DNA of 64,000 bases from Trichopria drosophilae. Its lineage: Eukaryota > Arthropoda > Insecta > Hymenoptera > Diapriidae. The notes under the pieces are model-generated. The model was not told the origin of the DNA. It worked only from the letters and a program-made list of their open reading frames with translations, and made no database searches. The position numbers were made by a program, and so were the translations under genes. The stretch is taken from NCBI GenBank assembly GCA_030407085.1, contig CM059584.1:109677001-109741000 (forward strand). The letters run 5' to 3'. Positions 45,700 to 57,805 of this stretch are shown one piece after another; position 1 is the stretch's first letter, and each line of letters begins with the position of its first letter.

Positions 45700-45987
45700 A
45701 GCTGCAATAGGCTCTGTGCCATCGCCGACGATCAACGCCGCGCCAATATTGGCTTTGATGCCGGGCCATTGCTGGCTGTCGATGCCGTGACAGTGCTGGC
45801 AGCCATTACTGGACCAAGACCGGTTGCCGAGTCTAGGCCGTAGTGTCGCACCAAGCCTCATGCCAGTGTTGGCCCAATGTCGCAGCCGAGCCTCGGCACC
45901 GCCGTTGCCAGGACTGGACCAGGACTGGGCCGTTACGAATTTCGCACATGGGTTCATAAAAAACGAAACAATATTTTATTTACTGTT

Positions 45988-46182
45988 GAGAATACAGTGC
46001 CATCCTCCCAATATTTGCATAGTGAGGGGAAGCGCATGCGTGATGTCGCCGCAGAATTACCGCTCCGTGAGAAGTGGTTGGGAACAGCAATCGAGGGATA
46101 AAGCAAATATTGAGACGGGCCAAGTGACAAATATTAGGGGGCAGCAAAGTTGGGGGACTACTATAAAGTTCGAAAATCAACT
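45988..46182. mobile_element. Possible CAGT-type MITE, diverged
   Basis: TACAGTGCCATCCTCCCAAT at the left and, inverted, TATAGTAGTCCCCCAACTTT at the right; inside, AATATTTGC and GACAAATATT mirror. It follows the CAGTnnnnCCTCC plan of families A-D, but one end begins TAGT. Confidence 0.4.
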
Positions 46183-46810
46183 AAAGAATGTGCATTTCCC
46201 GGACTTAATAGGTTAATTAGACTTCGACACTGCGACCTTTGGCTGAGTTGGTTATGTTAAAATTATACAAATTTAAGGGGGCATTCCAAGTGAAATCACC
46301 CACGTTTTGGAGTCGGGTTCCAGATTTTGTTTTACATTAGAATACTTGTAGCAGGTGCAAAGATAAGCCTTTCTGCCAAGTTACAGCTTAAAATATTAAT
46401 TTGTTTAAAAGTTATTGTACAAAGAATATACGAAAAAATGAAATCAAATCTTTTTTAATCGATCATAACGTGAAAATTATAATCGCTAGAGAAAAACTTC
46501 TAAAACAAAAAAGCTCGAAAAATACCTAAACTTCTTCTTGTCCGTAAGTCTTTTTCGTCAAAGATTATGTAGAAATAATAGTTTCTTGGTAAAAGCGCAA
46601 CAATAATAACGATGTTGAAATAAAAATTGATATAAAATATAATTTACAATTCAGAAAACCCGAGATGTCAATTAAATTTAAGAAATATAAATAATATTTC
46701 TTAAATAGTATAAATATAATAGTAAAAATATAAATAACCGTTCTAGTCGATGTACCAATTACCCTATAATTAAAATGTTTGCTAATCATTGCATTCTTTA
46801 AAATGGCGTA
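46183..46810. other. No gene seen
   Basis: Begins with TTTCCCGGACTTAATAGGTTAA (end words only: GGACTTAATAGGTTAA), a lone TTAA-type end also found near 56930. The rest is AT-rich with no structure. Confidence 0.4.
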
Positions 46811-46814
46811 TTAA

Positions 46815-47240
46815 CCCTTTTTTGTCTAAAATGCGAGAAACTGATATGTCAATATCCGCTCAGTTTCTCGAGTAAGAAGAATTTTTTTTTAATTTTTGAT
46901 AAATGTCTTTCTATTTTCAAGTACGCTCTACCGATTCCCGATTAGCAAATTGCAAGCAACGATTGTTTATACACAAATTTTGCAAAATAAAATAAAATGC
47001 CACGATTTTTAAAAAAATTTTTTACGATTTTCTATTTTTTGTAGTTTTATAATGACGATGTGTACCGGCGGTCGTATTGAATACGCCATTTTGTTTTTAT
47101 ATTTTCTACGATACCGTATATAATAATTAGAATCGCCCTTACAGAGCTCGAATTTTGAAAAATTGATTTAATCATTTTTTGATTATGGTTTTTTTAGTGA
47201 AACTTCTACCTTATCGGCGAGTCACTTTAGAATCCCCGTA
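46815..47240. mobile_element. Half of a TTAA foldback (family of 13969-14905)
   Basis: TTAACCCTTTTTTGTCTAAA followed by ATGCGAGAAACTG parallels the left end at 13965, and the CTCTACCGATTC word is shared. No matching right end before the next element, so probably truncated. Confidence 0.5.
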
Positions 47241-47241
47241 A

Positions 47242-48100
47242 TCCTTTCAGTCACATATATTGTCCATGGAATATTTCCAGCGTTGGTACTTCTTTGAAAT
47301 TTGGTGTAGATTTTCAAAATTCAAAATGGCGGATCCAATATTGCCAACCAAAAATTTTGAAAAAAGATGATTTTATCTAATATGTTGTTTATATGGGTTT
47401 TCAAGATTACTGATTGCGAATCCGGTATCAAATTTTCAAAATTCAAAATGGCCGGTGCAATATGGCCGACAAACATTTTGAGAAATGATAATTTTGTCGA
47501 ATATTTTGTATGTGTAGGGGTTTTTAAAGTTGCTGATTGCGAATCCGATGTCATATTTTTAATACTCAAAATCAGTGAATACTGATTGTATTTGTATTAA
47601 AACTGATGTTTTAATACTCAAGATCAGCTGAAAAAAAGCAGAAACTGTATTAAGTTGTACAACATTCGACCAGCGTTAGATGAATTGTCGGAAACGTCAA
47701 ACAATTCCTGAAATGTGAATTCCACTAAATCAAAGAGAGTATGATAAAGTTCAAGGAACATCTGTCTTCTTAAACCAACACCTGCGCTTGTTATTCTAAA
47801 AGACTGCAACTTTAGTCGGCCATATTGAATCCGCCATTTTCAACTTTGAAAATTTGACATCAGAATGGTAATATGCAACCTCAAAAACCCCTATAGGCTA
47901 AATATCAGAACATATTATCGTTTCTTCTTTTAATTTTTGTCGGCCATATTGAATCCGCCATATTGAATTTTAAAAATCTGACATCGGATTCGAAATGAGC
48001 GATATAAAAAAATCCAGCATACCGAATTTTAACACTTTGCGGAGCCTTAGGCAAGCCAGGAATTAAAAAAACTCAATGAAATCGATAAAGACTGAAAGGG
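47242..48100. mobile_element. TTAA-type element with tandem core words, 859 bp
   Basis: The left end TCCTTTCAGTCACATATA and the inverted right end CCCTTTCAGTCTTTATCG match; TTAA is intact at the right (48101-48104) and GTAA at the left. Inside are four copies of the CAAAATTCAAAATGGC / GGCCATATTGAATCCGCC core in both orientations. ORFs 47321-47569 and 47367-47585 are complementary frames through the repeat. Confidence 0.65.
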
Positions 48101-48104
48101 TTAA

Positions 48105-48927
48105 GTGGTCAAAAAGAATATTGGAACTGATCTTGTGTAACCTAATTGTTGGCAATGGTTTGTCACTTAATATTCTACACAGTTATATTTTTGCTCATTT
48201 ATTACTTGCCACTTTTACATTTTGCTTGCCGATTTTAAATTGGTATATATTCAATAATTTCCAAAATAAAATATCACAATTCCGATTAAATATTTTAATG
48301 CGATCGCAATTAATGACTATTATTATTAATTTATCTATATTTTGATCATAACTAAAAATTGGGTGACACGACTATAAAGAACATAGCGACTAAAAAACAT
48401 ACGACCAAACGTAAAAAAAATAATCACACGACAAAAGTCACATGTACAAAAACATCACAACAACGAAAAACATACCACAAAATAACAAAAAGATAATCAT
48501 ACTTCAAAAAGACAAATTTTTTAATATATTTTTTTATTTGTGTCCTTTTGTCATGGAACCAAAAAATATGTATGTAAATAGCACATGTAGGATAAGTACA
48601 GGTGAGATGGGACATCATCAAAAAACAAAATGAAAGTAATCTTTTCTTGAACTAATTTATTAGTAATAAACGAGAAAAATAAACAATATAAATATCAATT
48701 AAATCAAAAGCTTTGTTTGTTTTCATTTCAAATTAACATGCCATAAATAATACAGGGACTAGCCTACAAGTAGTAAAGAAATACTAGTTAATTCATGACT
48801 ACTACTATTTTCCAATAAACTTGACACGTCCCAACTTACTCATGTATTAATATATATAGATTTTATCATGAATTACTTCTTATACGTTACATTACGTATA
48901 GGTTATGTATAATAAAAATATAAAAAT
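48105..48927. other. No gene seen
   Basis: AT-rich. An 89-residue ORF at 48076-48345 starts inside the preceding element and is hydrophobic/Asn-rich; not called. The region 48420-48640 has overlapping ORFs on both strands, typical of chance. Confidence 0.4.
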
Positions 48928-49666
48928 TACACAGACCAACAAAATTTTGTTGCCCTATGAGTGTCGATTATGGTAGGATTTTTGCTTCAGAATCCAAATA
49001 TGTCGCCCAAAATAGCCAATTGGCTCCAGTTTTTGAGATATTTAAAGTAAAAGGGGTAAAAATTTCCCCTTTAGGCATTTTTTAGCATTTACTCACATCC
49101 TAAAAGACGTTGTTATCCCGCCAGTTAGAGTATATTATGAGTTTTCCCGTAGAATCCAAATGTACACCAAAATATTGAATTGGACCTACTTTTTACCGAA
49201 ATTGAAGGTCAAAGGGATTAAAAATCGTGCTTTAGGACATTTTTTTTTATTCTCAAAAAGTAGACAAGACGATAACGAGTTTGAGGTGATTCGAGTTTCA
49301 AAAGGTTCATCGGATATATTGTATCTGCCATTTTGCATTTATTAATATTTTTGCGTTACATCCTATAATATAGATGTGAAAAATTATGGACCCCTTTGAC
49401 CTTCAGTTTGGTAAAAAACTAGGTCCACATCAATATTTTGTCGTACATATTTGTATTCTGAGGGAACAATCAGAATTGACTCTTATTGGTGGGACAACAT
49501 CATTTTTTTTCGGCTGCGAATTGATGCCAAAAAGCATGCCTATAATCGAATTTTTCACCCTTTTGGGCTTAAATATCTTAAAAACTAGAATCATTTGGTT
49601 ATTTTGGCGGTCATATTAGGAATCTGAATCAAAAATCCTAACAGAATCGACTCTTAATTATAGCCC
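48928..49666. repeat. Foldback beginning TACACAGACCAACAAAATTT
   Basis: The left arm (TAGGATTTTTGCTTCAGAAT, AAAATAGCCAATTGG, AGATATTTAA) is mirrored at the right (49560-49650). The centre is about 49290. The left start resembles the insertion at 51986 (TACACAGGACCACAAAAAC). ORFs at 49160-49345 and 49386-49619 run through the arms. Confidence 0.65.
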
Positions 49667-49865
49667 AAACAGCAAAAAGACATCTTAAAGAGCTCTTTAA
49701 GAAGTCTTAAAAATTGTAAGATGTCTGAAATACTTATCTTAAAGAGGTCTTAAAGTAATCTTTGAGAATACTTATGCTTCGATTTTAAGAGCTCTATAAG
49801 ACCTTTCAAATATGAGGTCTCATAAAAGAGGTCTTATTTGAGAGCTTTCACATATAAAATAAATA
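49667..49865. repeat. CTTAAAGAG/CTCTTTAAG word array
   Basis: About ten copies of TCTTAAAGAG-like words in both orientations, beginning AGACATCTTAAAGAGCTCTT. The same words occur at 18240-18350, 50580-50700, 51730-51900 and 58965-59070. Likely the ends of one repeat family. Confidence 0.6.
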
Positions 49866-49919
49866 ATATAAATGATAAGCAAATTTCTGAATTTTATGGA
49901 TTCTATTTTTGTACCTTAA

Positions 49920-50297
49920 TCCATTAAGTACCGAATGGACATTTTTTCACTACGATTTTCCAACGGTTGTATTTTGTGTAAAAAAAGTTTCTAAAAAATT
50001 TGGCATAAGGCATATCTGACGTAAAATTAACTGAACTTTCAGAATCTGCTATTAGATTTTAAAAAAAATGTAGCAGTGAAAAACTATATACGATTTAAAA
50101 CAAAACACATTAATTTTTCAAATAAACTTTTTTTTATTTTCATTTCGTCTTTTCTTTTCTTTGAAAAATCTAACAGCAGATTCTGAAAGTTCAGTTAATT
50201 TTACGTCAGATATGCCATATGCCGAATTTTTTAGTTTTACACAAAATACAACCGTTGAAAATTGTACTGAAAAAATGTCCATTTGAGACTTAATGGG
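49920..50297. mobile_element. TTAA-flanked foldback, 378 bp
   Basis: TTAA at 49916-49919, TTAT at 50298-50301; ends TCCATTAAGTACCGAATGGA and, inverted, CCCATTAAGTCTCAAATGGA. The arms (e.g. ACCAACGGTTGTATTTTGTG, TTACGTCAGATATG) mirror almost to the centre at 50110. No ORF. Confidence 0.82.
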
Positions 50298-50375
50298 TTA
50301 TATAAATTATTAATTTATATACTTTTTATCTTCCTGTTCCTTTTCACCGTTTGTATATTTATATATTGAATAGTG

Positions 50376-52625
50376 ATCATACTTTCAATAGAATATTATC
50401 ACGCAATAATAATACAAAATACTGTGATGATACTGGCTAAATATCATAAAGGCACTTATTTGGTCACTGTATCTTATATTCTATCAGTCTGCACATGAAG
50501 TAAATATCGCGCGATCTCATTTTTGGATTCGATCGCCACCTGGTGTCTCTGGAAGAAATACAGATAGTAAATAAAGATAGGAAATAAAATAAGACATCTT
50601 TAAGAGCTCGTTTTACAGATTATCATAATTAAAACTTCTTCAGGAGGTCTTTTTAGAGATAGCCCAGTACTGAGCTCTGGAGGACAACTTTAAGAGGTGT
50701 ACTGCATGGGAGGCAACAAAAAATGTTTACATTTTTGTTGGACTGCGTTATACATCGTCTAACGTCACCTATGACACCCCGTTTACCTGGAGGTGAATGC
50801 CGATAAACTGAATCAGAATTCCTCTTCCAAAATTGGATCTGAGGCTTAGAATTTGATTGGCAAGCCATCGAAGTTTCGAAAAAAAAACACTATTTTTGCA
50901 ATAAATTGGTTCTGTTTGAAGTTATGTTAACAAGTCAAATTTCATATTAAAGTTATTTCTTAGCTCTACAATTCTTTGAGGATCTTCGACCTACATTGAA
51001 TTTCTCTTGTTATAATCATAAAAAAGGTAAAAAATGCCCAATTTTTGCGAGTTTTCTCGTCCAACTTTTTTCGCTAAACAGCTAACGAAATATCACAATA
51101 AAAAAGTTGTAGGACATAAACGAACAATTTGATCTATAATCTTAAGCGGTTCGATAATATTTAAACATACAAGGAGTATTTTAAAGTCGCAGAATTTACG
51201 AAAAACGTCTTAATATTCGCAAAACTCGTTTTTCGCCAATTCCATGACTTTAAAAGGATCCTCGTGGTTTCAATTTTTATCGACTCATATCATATTAAGG
51301 GTTAAATTGTTCGTCTTTTGAAGGTCTACATGTTCTTCCTGTGTGATATTTCGTTAGCTGTTTAGTAAAAAAAGTTAGACGCCAAAAAATGCAAAAATCG
51401 TCATTTTTCCCTGTTTTTGGCTATAACAAGAGAAATATTCATGGCAGGTTAAAGAGCCTCAAAGATGAATTGTAGAGCTTGAAAATATCTTCAAGATGGA
51501 TGGGATTTCACTAGTTATCATAACTTCAAAAAGAACCGAGTTATTGCAAAAATGGTGATTTTTTTTTCGAAACTGCGATGGCTCGCCAATCAAATGTTTA
51601 GCCTCAGATTCAATTTTAGAAAAGGAACTTCCGGTTCAGTTTTTCATCATTTATCTCCTAGTAAACTAAGTGTCATATAGGTAGCGTTACACGGCGTAGA
51701 ACACAGTCCAACAAAAACACCCATACAGCACATACCTCTTAAAGTGGTCCTCCAGAGCTCAGTCCTAAGATATATCCAAAAAGACCTCCTGAAGAGGACT
51801 AATTATGATAATCTGTAAAACGAGTTCTTAAAGATGTCTTACTTAGGATTTCTTAAAATCGTAACCTCGAAGAGGTCTTGGGTTTGAGGTCTTAAATCTA
51901 TCTGTGTTTCGTCCAGAGACACCAGGTGGCTATTGAATCCAAAAACGAAATTGCGCCATATTTACTTCATACGCAGACCGATAGATTACACAGGACCACA
52001 AAAACATTTTGTCGGTTTGGCATTGAAATGCGATTAGGCGATTCTTATAGATTTTGGGCTCCTGAATTCGAATCCGTGGACAGAATTTGTGCTATACGTC
52101 AGGGTTTTTTTTTATATTCTAGGTTTTAAGTGTAAAAAAATGCTTTTCTATGCATATTTACTAGATAACTGTATAAAACAACGATTCGATCACAGAAGGA
52201 AGCCGGACTAGACGATTCTTATAAATTTTGGGCTCATGAATTCGAATCAGTGGACACAATTTGTCCTATACATTAGGGTTTTTTTATATTCTCGGTTTTA
52301 TTTATATAAATTGCTTTATATGGTCTTTAAACCCTCCTTACGATCGACACGGGCGTGGTGTAAGGGTAAGGACCCCGAGGTTCGTCAGTTCCTCAGTATT
52401 TTTTTACTCCAAACTTAGAATATAAAACCTAGAATATAAAAAAAGCGTATAGGACAAATTCTGTCCACTGATTCGAATTCAGGAGTCCAAAATCTATAAG
52501 AATCGCCTAGTCGCGTTTCAATGTCAAACTGCCCTGGCCAAATAAGTGCCTTTACGATATTTAGCCAGTATTATCAGAGTATTTTGTATTATTATTGCAT
52601 GATTCCATTCTATTGAATGTACGTA
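50376..52625. mobile_element. 2.2-kb foldback with an inserted foldback
   Basis: The left arm 50376-51180 mirrors the right arm 51260-51985 plus 52540-52625 (CTGGCTAAATATCATAAAGG, GCCACCTGGTGTCTCTGG, GAGCTCTGGAGGACAACTTT and complements). The mirror breaks at about 51986-52539, where a smaller foldback is inserted. The ORFs at 50653-50868 and 51926-52129 are arm frames. No transposase. Confidence 0.82.
51986..52539. mobile_element. Foldback inserted in the 50376-52625 arm
   Basis: 52020-52130 and 52425-52530 are inverted (GATTCTTATAGATTTTGGGC, GAATTTGTCC...). A diverged direct copy is at 52205-52305. The middle, 52325-52410, has a CGGGCGTGGTGTAAGGGTAA patch that resembles a weak tRNA A-box, and a GTTCGTCAGTTCC patch. 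Confidence 0.6.
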
Positions 52626-52839
52626 AAATTATAATTACCACATTACTCCTATTAAATCTTATTAATTGTACTTTTTCGGCAGGGATAATTTAGTAATTAT
52701 TTTTAAAAAATGCATAAAAACCGGACAAATACAAATTTGACTAATTTACAAGGAATTACATAAAATTTTCAAAATATGAAAATCGATTATAATTATACTA
52801 TAGAAAAGTGTCGAAACGCACTCATCCTCGTGTAGTCAA

Positions 52840-53610
52840 ACTTTCAAACGAGCAATTGCACACTGTGCCGAATTTCTCCTGGACTTTCGAATATGGAAAA
52901 TTTGCTATTCGTTCTTATTCGACGGTTAGCACGGCGTAGTAAAGATGCGCGCGGGGTCCATTGCGCATCGCGGATTGCGCGTCGGGAAAAGTCTTGTTCA
53001 GGAATGGGAACACAGTGGCGAAATGCGACGTGTACAATTCGGATGTCGTCGTTACGTTTCTCTCGTGATAGTTTCTTAACGTCCGTTCGTTTTCTCGTCG
53101 GCACATAAAAACTTTCTTTGCTCCGACAGACAAAATCGATGGTTTAAAAAAATGGCCGCCATAGAAAAATCGCGCGGGTGGCGCCACCTATACTCGTGCA
53201 GTTAACATGTCTATCTCGAGGAACTGCACCGAAACCATGAAACTTTCGATAAAAGTGAGATTTTTTGAAAGCGTTAACGTCCAAAATTATTGTCAACGTT
53301 ACGGAACGTTTTATAGACGCTCCGCGGGATAATACACGCGGTGATTATCTTACGGGAAATTTTGTATTTTTGGTTTTATCATGGGTTTCGGTGCTAATTT
53401 CGAGCGTAATTGTTATACGGTCGAGATAGCATCGATTATCGAATTCAAGTTTTTACGCAGGTATACAGGCCGGTGTAAATAACGCATGTGGTATACTTAC
53501 GTGTGACTAACTACCGTGCGGCAGTGCGCGTCGCAATCTCCCACGAGTGAAGTGTGTCGCGTCGGGCTCAAAAGTAGGCGAGCGCGCCAATCCACTGTAC
53601 GTCAGCGAAT
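52840..53610. promoter_or_regulatory. CpG-rich island, promoter-like
   Basis: A long stretch rich in CG dinucleotides (GCGCGCGGGG, CGCGGATTGCGCGTCGGG, CGCGCGGGTGGCGCCACC) between repeat blocks. It may be the start of an unidentified gene. Open frames on both strands (e.g. 52844-53104 and 52893-53108) overlap each other, and none shows a recognised motif. Confidence 0.3.
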
Positions 53611-54974
53611 TCCTCAGTATTTGAGGTATTTAAAAAAAAAAACATATTTTCCAAAAATTTTGAACAAAAAAACTCGAAATTCTCAGTTACGTTGGCATTT
53701 TATCTGGGATGCAATAGTTAATAATTGTAACAGTTAGTAAGAATTTTAATAACAGTGATTTTTTTCATTACTATTTTGGTCAAAATTGTTCAACAACTAA
53801 AATTTTTAGCCATATTTTAGGTTTTCTTTTAATAACTCAAAATTGAAAGTCATGTGTTATTTGGAATCGTTACGGTCATCAATGGAAAGTTGGGTCCATT
53901 TCTTTTTTTTTCTGCGCTGCCGTGTAATTATGTCGTGTTATATTTCGAATTTGGGGTTTTCTTAAGATTTTAATCTGGTAACATTTTGGAACTATTTTAT
54001 GTTATTAATATTTTAAAATAGTTTTAGCGGTAAATCGTCTAATTGATAGCTAATTATTTTATATTTAATTGTCATTATTTTCGAGAATTTTGTTACGTTT
54101 TTTTTGCTCCAAACTCCAAAATTGGAAAATGTTTCGGAGCAACTCGGAAAATTTATTAGAATATTAAACTGTTAAAGTTGTAAAAAATAGTTTATTTTTC
54201 AAGTATTTTCATTTACTTTTGAAATAAATAAAACTTGTCAATATTTTAGTTGACATTGGTTAAATAATGACATGACAGTTAACCACAATAGTGAGGTTAA
54301 TATGACAGCAGATTAGGAAATTTGGGATCTTTTTTAATGAACATATTTGTTTACTACAAACAAACAACTTTTGTTTTTATATAAAAGACTTAGTAACTTT
54401 CATTTTAATTACATTCATATAAATAATAATTTCAGTTTTAACGAAAAATGTATTGAATATTGAAAAATGACAAATTTTCAGTTATAGACTCACCATAATC
54501 TTAAAGAATGTAATTACACACTAATAAGTGATTCGCGACGTATAAATATTAACGATTCTCGAAAATATCCACACCCAAACATATCGATAACACGTTTTAT
54601 ACCATATAATAAATAAAATTGAACATTTTTAAGAATTAACCTAAACTAAAATGAACTTTCAATTTTGAAGATTCTTAATTTTAATTTCGAAAAATATAAA
54701 CAATTTTTGTTATTTATTTTTATTACAGCAAATATAAGTTTATAATGTCCAAAATTAATTAATATTTGAATATTATCGACATATCTATGTAACACTAATA
54801 CTTGTAGGAATAATTCGAAAAATTTGAATATCACAGATATTAACTTCTTAGACATCAAAATAGAAAAAAGTTAGGAATGATTTCGAAATCTCTAAGAGAA
54901 ATCAGATGTCATACGCTCTAATAGTTTTCTGAACATTAGTTTATAATGACATCCTGCTCAAAAAACTCTCACAA
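53611..54974. other. No gene seen
   Basis: AT-rich and apparently unique up to about 54860, then GATTTCGAAATC palindromic words related to the next foldback. Confidence 0.4.
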
Positions 54975-55290
54975 AGTGGGACATCTGACTTCTTTTAGAG
55001 CTCTTTTTTCTTTGTTGTCTGGGTTGTTAGTTTAGGCAACGAATGGTTTTACCCAAAACAAATTGCAACAAGACCGATTTTTACGTGATAATTACTAAAA
55101 AATGAGTTAAAAACATATCCAAAATCGTCGAAAATCGGAGTGGGGGAAAGTTATTTTTTATTACAAAATCGGCCTAATTTTATAATCAAATGGTTGTAAC
55201 TTTTCAATGACACATTAGAGCTCAAAACATTTCAAATAAAAGTTGTAGAAAATGAAAAAATCTATAAAAAGGTCAGGAAAGATATTTTCT

Positions 55291-56186
55291 ACACACAGAA
55301 AAAAATAAGTCTTAAAATGGTTACATTTTAAATTCATCATGAGACTCAATTTAACCCTTTTCATGCCATTTTGAATTACATGTCATCTTGTACTGCTATT
55401 TCTTAGCATAATCAGTACCAGTCTGAGATAAATATAACAAAACTATTAAAAAAGTAAGCGTTAGGGACTAAAAACATACAAAAAAATGAAAAAAAAAACA
55501 TTAAAAATGCGTGTAAAAGCCGCCATATTGGATCGGCCATTTTGAATTTCGACATTCTGCGCCGCTTAAATTTTAGTTATGGTGATTATTCCACACGATC
55601 TGGACACTTGTGCCGATCCAATAATGGGAACATTATTATCCAGTACGTTAAACAAATAAAAAAATTTTAAAAATCACGTTTTTTTTTTAAATTAGCCGCC
55701 ATTTTGGAAAAATCAAACGTCATAGAACAAAATTAATAGCAGAATTAAAAAGTACGGACAAAAATACGTCAGAAAATGTGGTTTTGAAATTTTTTTGCTT
55801 ATCATTTCACAGATAAATATTGACTTGAAAAACATGACAAAATTACGGCCATTTGGCATGAAAAGGGTTAAGCCCGAAATTGCTTTAATTATCTTAAATT
55901 CAGTCAGTGTTTTAGCTTAAAGTCTTACTTTCAGTGAGCAAAACTGATTTTTAGACGATATTTTGGCTTAAAATAAGATTTTTCGAGCTTATGGCATCTA
56001 AGTTAGACGAATCTTATTTCAAACCAAAATATCGGCTGAAAGTCAGTTGTGTTGTCTGAAAGTAAGACTTTAAGTCTAAATATTGACGGAATTTAAGAAA
56101 ATTAACGCCATTTTTGGCAGAAATTAAGCCTCACCTAATGATGAATTTAAGATGTAAAAGTTTTAAGACTTATTTTGTTTTGTGCA
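55291..56186. mobile_element. Palindromic element, AATAAGTCTTAAAA arms
   Basis: ACACAGAAAAAAATAAGTCT at the left mirrors AGACTTATTTTGTTTTGTGC at the right, and TTTAAATTCATCAT mirrors ATGATGAATTTAA. The inner words TAAGACTTTCAGT also mirror (centre about 55985). The left arm is split at a TTAA by the 55355-55867 element. Confidence 0.65.
55355..55867. mobile_element. TTAA-flanked element (piggyBac-like), 513 bp
   Basis: TTAA at 55351-55354 and 55868-55871; ends CCCTTTTCATGCCATTTTGA and, inverted, CCCTTTTCATGCCAAATGGC. Carries GCCGCCATATTGGATCGGCC at the centre-left. It interrupts the arm of a palindrome whose other arm gives the unoccupied form, so the TTAA duplication is supported. Confidence 0.88.
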
Positions 56187-57805
56187 GCTGTTGGCATTTT
56201 TGAGATAATGGCTTAAAAAGTCGCGACTTATTACAATGTTGTTGAAAACTAACTGTATTATTCTATTTTTAGTAAGGTATCTATAATTTCCGGTGTATTT
56301 TTTACGTTGAAAATTCTAATGCTCACAAAATTCCCTCTTTAGAACGTAATTCTACGAAAATCGAGGTTATGTAGGACAAAATAGACATTTTATATCACAT
56401 TACCCAATTTTCTCACATTCTAGTTGCATAATCAGTAGAAATTAATAGCATATTTTGATAGACTAATTATATGCGAGGCATATCAAAATGAATTTTTAAT
56501 TGCTAACTTTTAATTTTTAAATCCGAAAATTGTATTCTTTGACTTATTCCAAAGCATTTTCGTTCTTAGCAAATTTTCTCTAAAATCTATACTATAGCAT
56601 TCAAGAAAAAGTTTGTCAAAACAATTCATCAATTTTTTCGACATATTGACGTTTTAAAGTTCATAGATTTTGTGCAATTTTCGTTGGAAATCAACGTAAC
56701 AATATTAATGCGAAACAAAATTCACAAAAAACGAAACACGAAATTTGCTTCATTTTTTATTTAAAATGGCTTTTGAAACAATTTAAATGCAATTCTGACC
56801 ACACCAATCGATAAAAGCATACTCGAAAATGATAGGGTCGATTACTTTCAAGTCAATATTAATCTTATTTCCGGTTGAAAATGAAGGTCGAAAATCAACT
56901 AAAAAATGGGCATCTCCCGAACTTAATGGGTTAAATTTAATGTAACTCTAAATTGAATTAATATTTGGGTATATATTCAAATGAGTATTTGAATCTTAGT
57001 TAGTATGTTTATAACTAACCTATGACGTGATACTTATTCATGTACCGATTATTTTGGAAGCCCATATGCAAAAGCGAAAACTGTTTTTGAAAACATTGAA
57101 GATGAAGTAACTTAGCGAATTAAATTTTTTTTTTAAATCTCCATAACAACTTAAAAATAAAAACAGACAAAAAACAATGATATAAGAAAACAATAATAAT
57201 AAGTGGACGGACAAACAGCCTCCATGTGGTTCATTCTGGAAACTTGTAATCCAATGAATTTTTTGTTATTTGTACAACATAACCTCAACTTTTTTAAAAA
57301 TACGACCAAAAATGGGGATTGTGAACATTAGCATTTTTAACGTCCAAAATATACCGAAAATTATTATATACCTTACCAAAAATACAATAATAAAGCTCGT
57401 TTTGATCAACATTGTAATAAATTGCAACTTTCAAAGCCATTTTCTCCAAAATGTCAACAGCAGATAGATAAAATATAAATCCTACCTTTTTAATATATTT
57501 TTTCATTTTTTACAATTTTTTACATGTTTTGCGCTCTCATGCGTGATTGAAAAGTTAAAACCATTAATTTATCCAATTTGGCCGATTTTGTAATAAAAAA
57601 CAACTTTACTTCACTAATTTTCGGCGATTTTAGATATATTTTTTAACTTATTTTTTAAATAATTATCATGTAAAAACGGTCATGTTGCAATTTGTTTTGG
57701 GTCAAACCGTTCGCTGCCTGTACAAACAACTTAGACAGCAAAATAAAAAACTGTCCGAGATGATTTCGAAATGAGCTGTAGAAGAAATCAGATTTCTGAG
57801 GGTTT

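Larger units (their letters stand above)
44160..45955. mobile_element. GC-rich foldback with repetitive arms
   Basis: CCCATGTGCGAAAT at about 44166 is inverted at about 45938. Both arms are made of (G)GGCCAACGTCGG/GCCGATGCTGGCC words: 44208-44403 and 44618-44813 are near-identical 196-bp direct copies (period 410 bp), and 45700-45935 is a shorter inverted arm. Sharply GC-richer than the flanks. The many ORFs on both strands (W/R/L-rich) are repeat frames. The centre is foreign (see 44873 and 45055). Confidence 0.7.
54975..57805. mobile_element. Foldback holding two nested elements
   Basis: 54975-55265 and 57515-57805 are inverted copies (CCCAAAACAAATTGCAAC, TTTACGTGATAATTA, AAATCGGCC and complements). 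Between them are a 0.9-kb element (55291-56186) containing a TTAA element (55355-55867), then AT-rich sequence. A lone TTAA-type end, CCCGAACTTAATGGGTTAA, is at about 56916. ORFs at 57294-57506 and 57655-57954 are arm frames. Confidence 0.65.

Noticed and set aside
52844..53187. Three overlapping ORFs of 71-90 residues
   Set aside because: Overlap on both strands in CpG-rich DNA, no motif; kept only as a promoter-like island.
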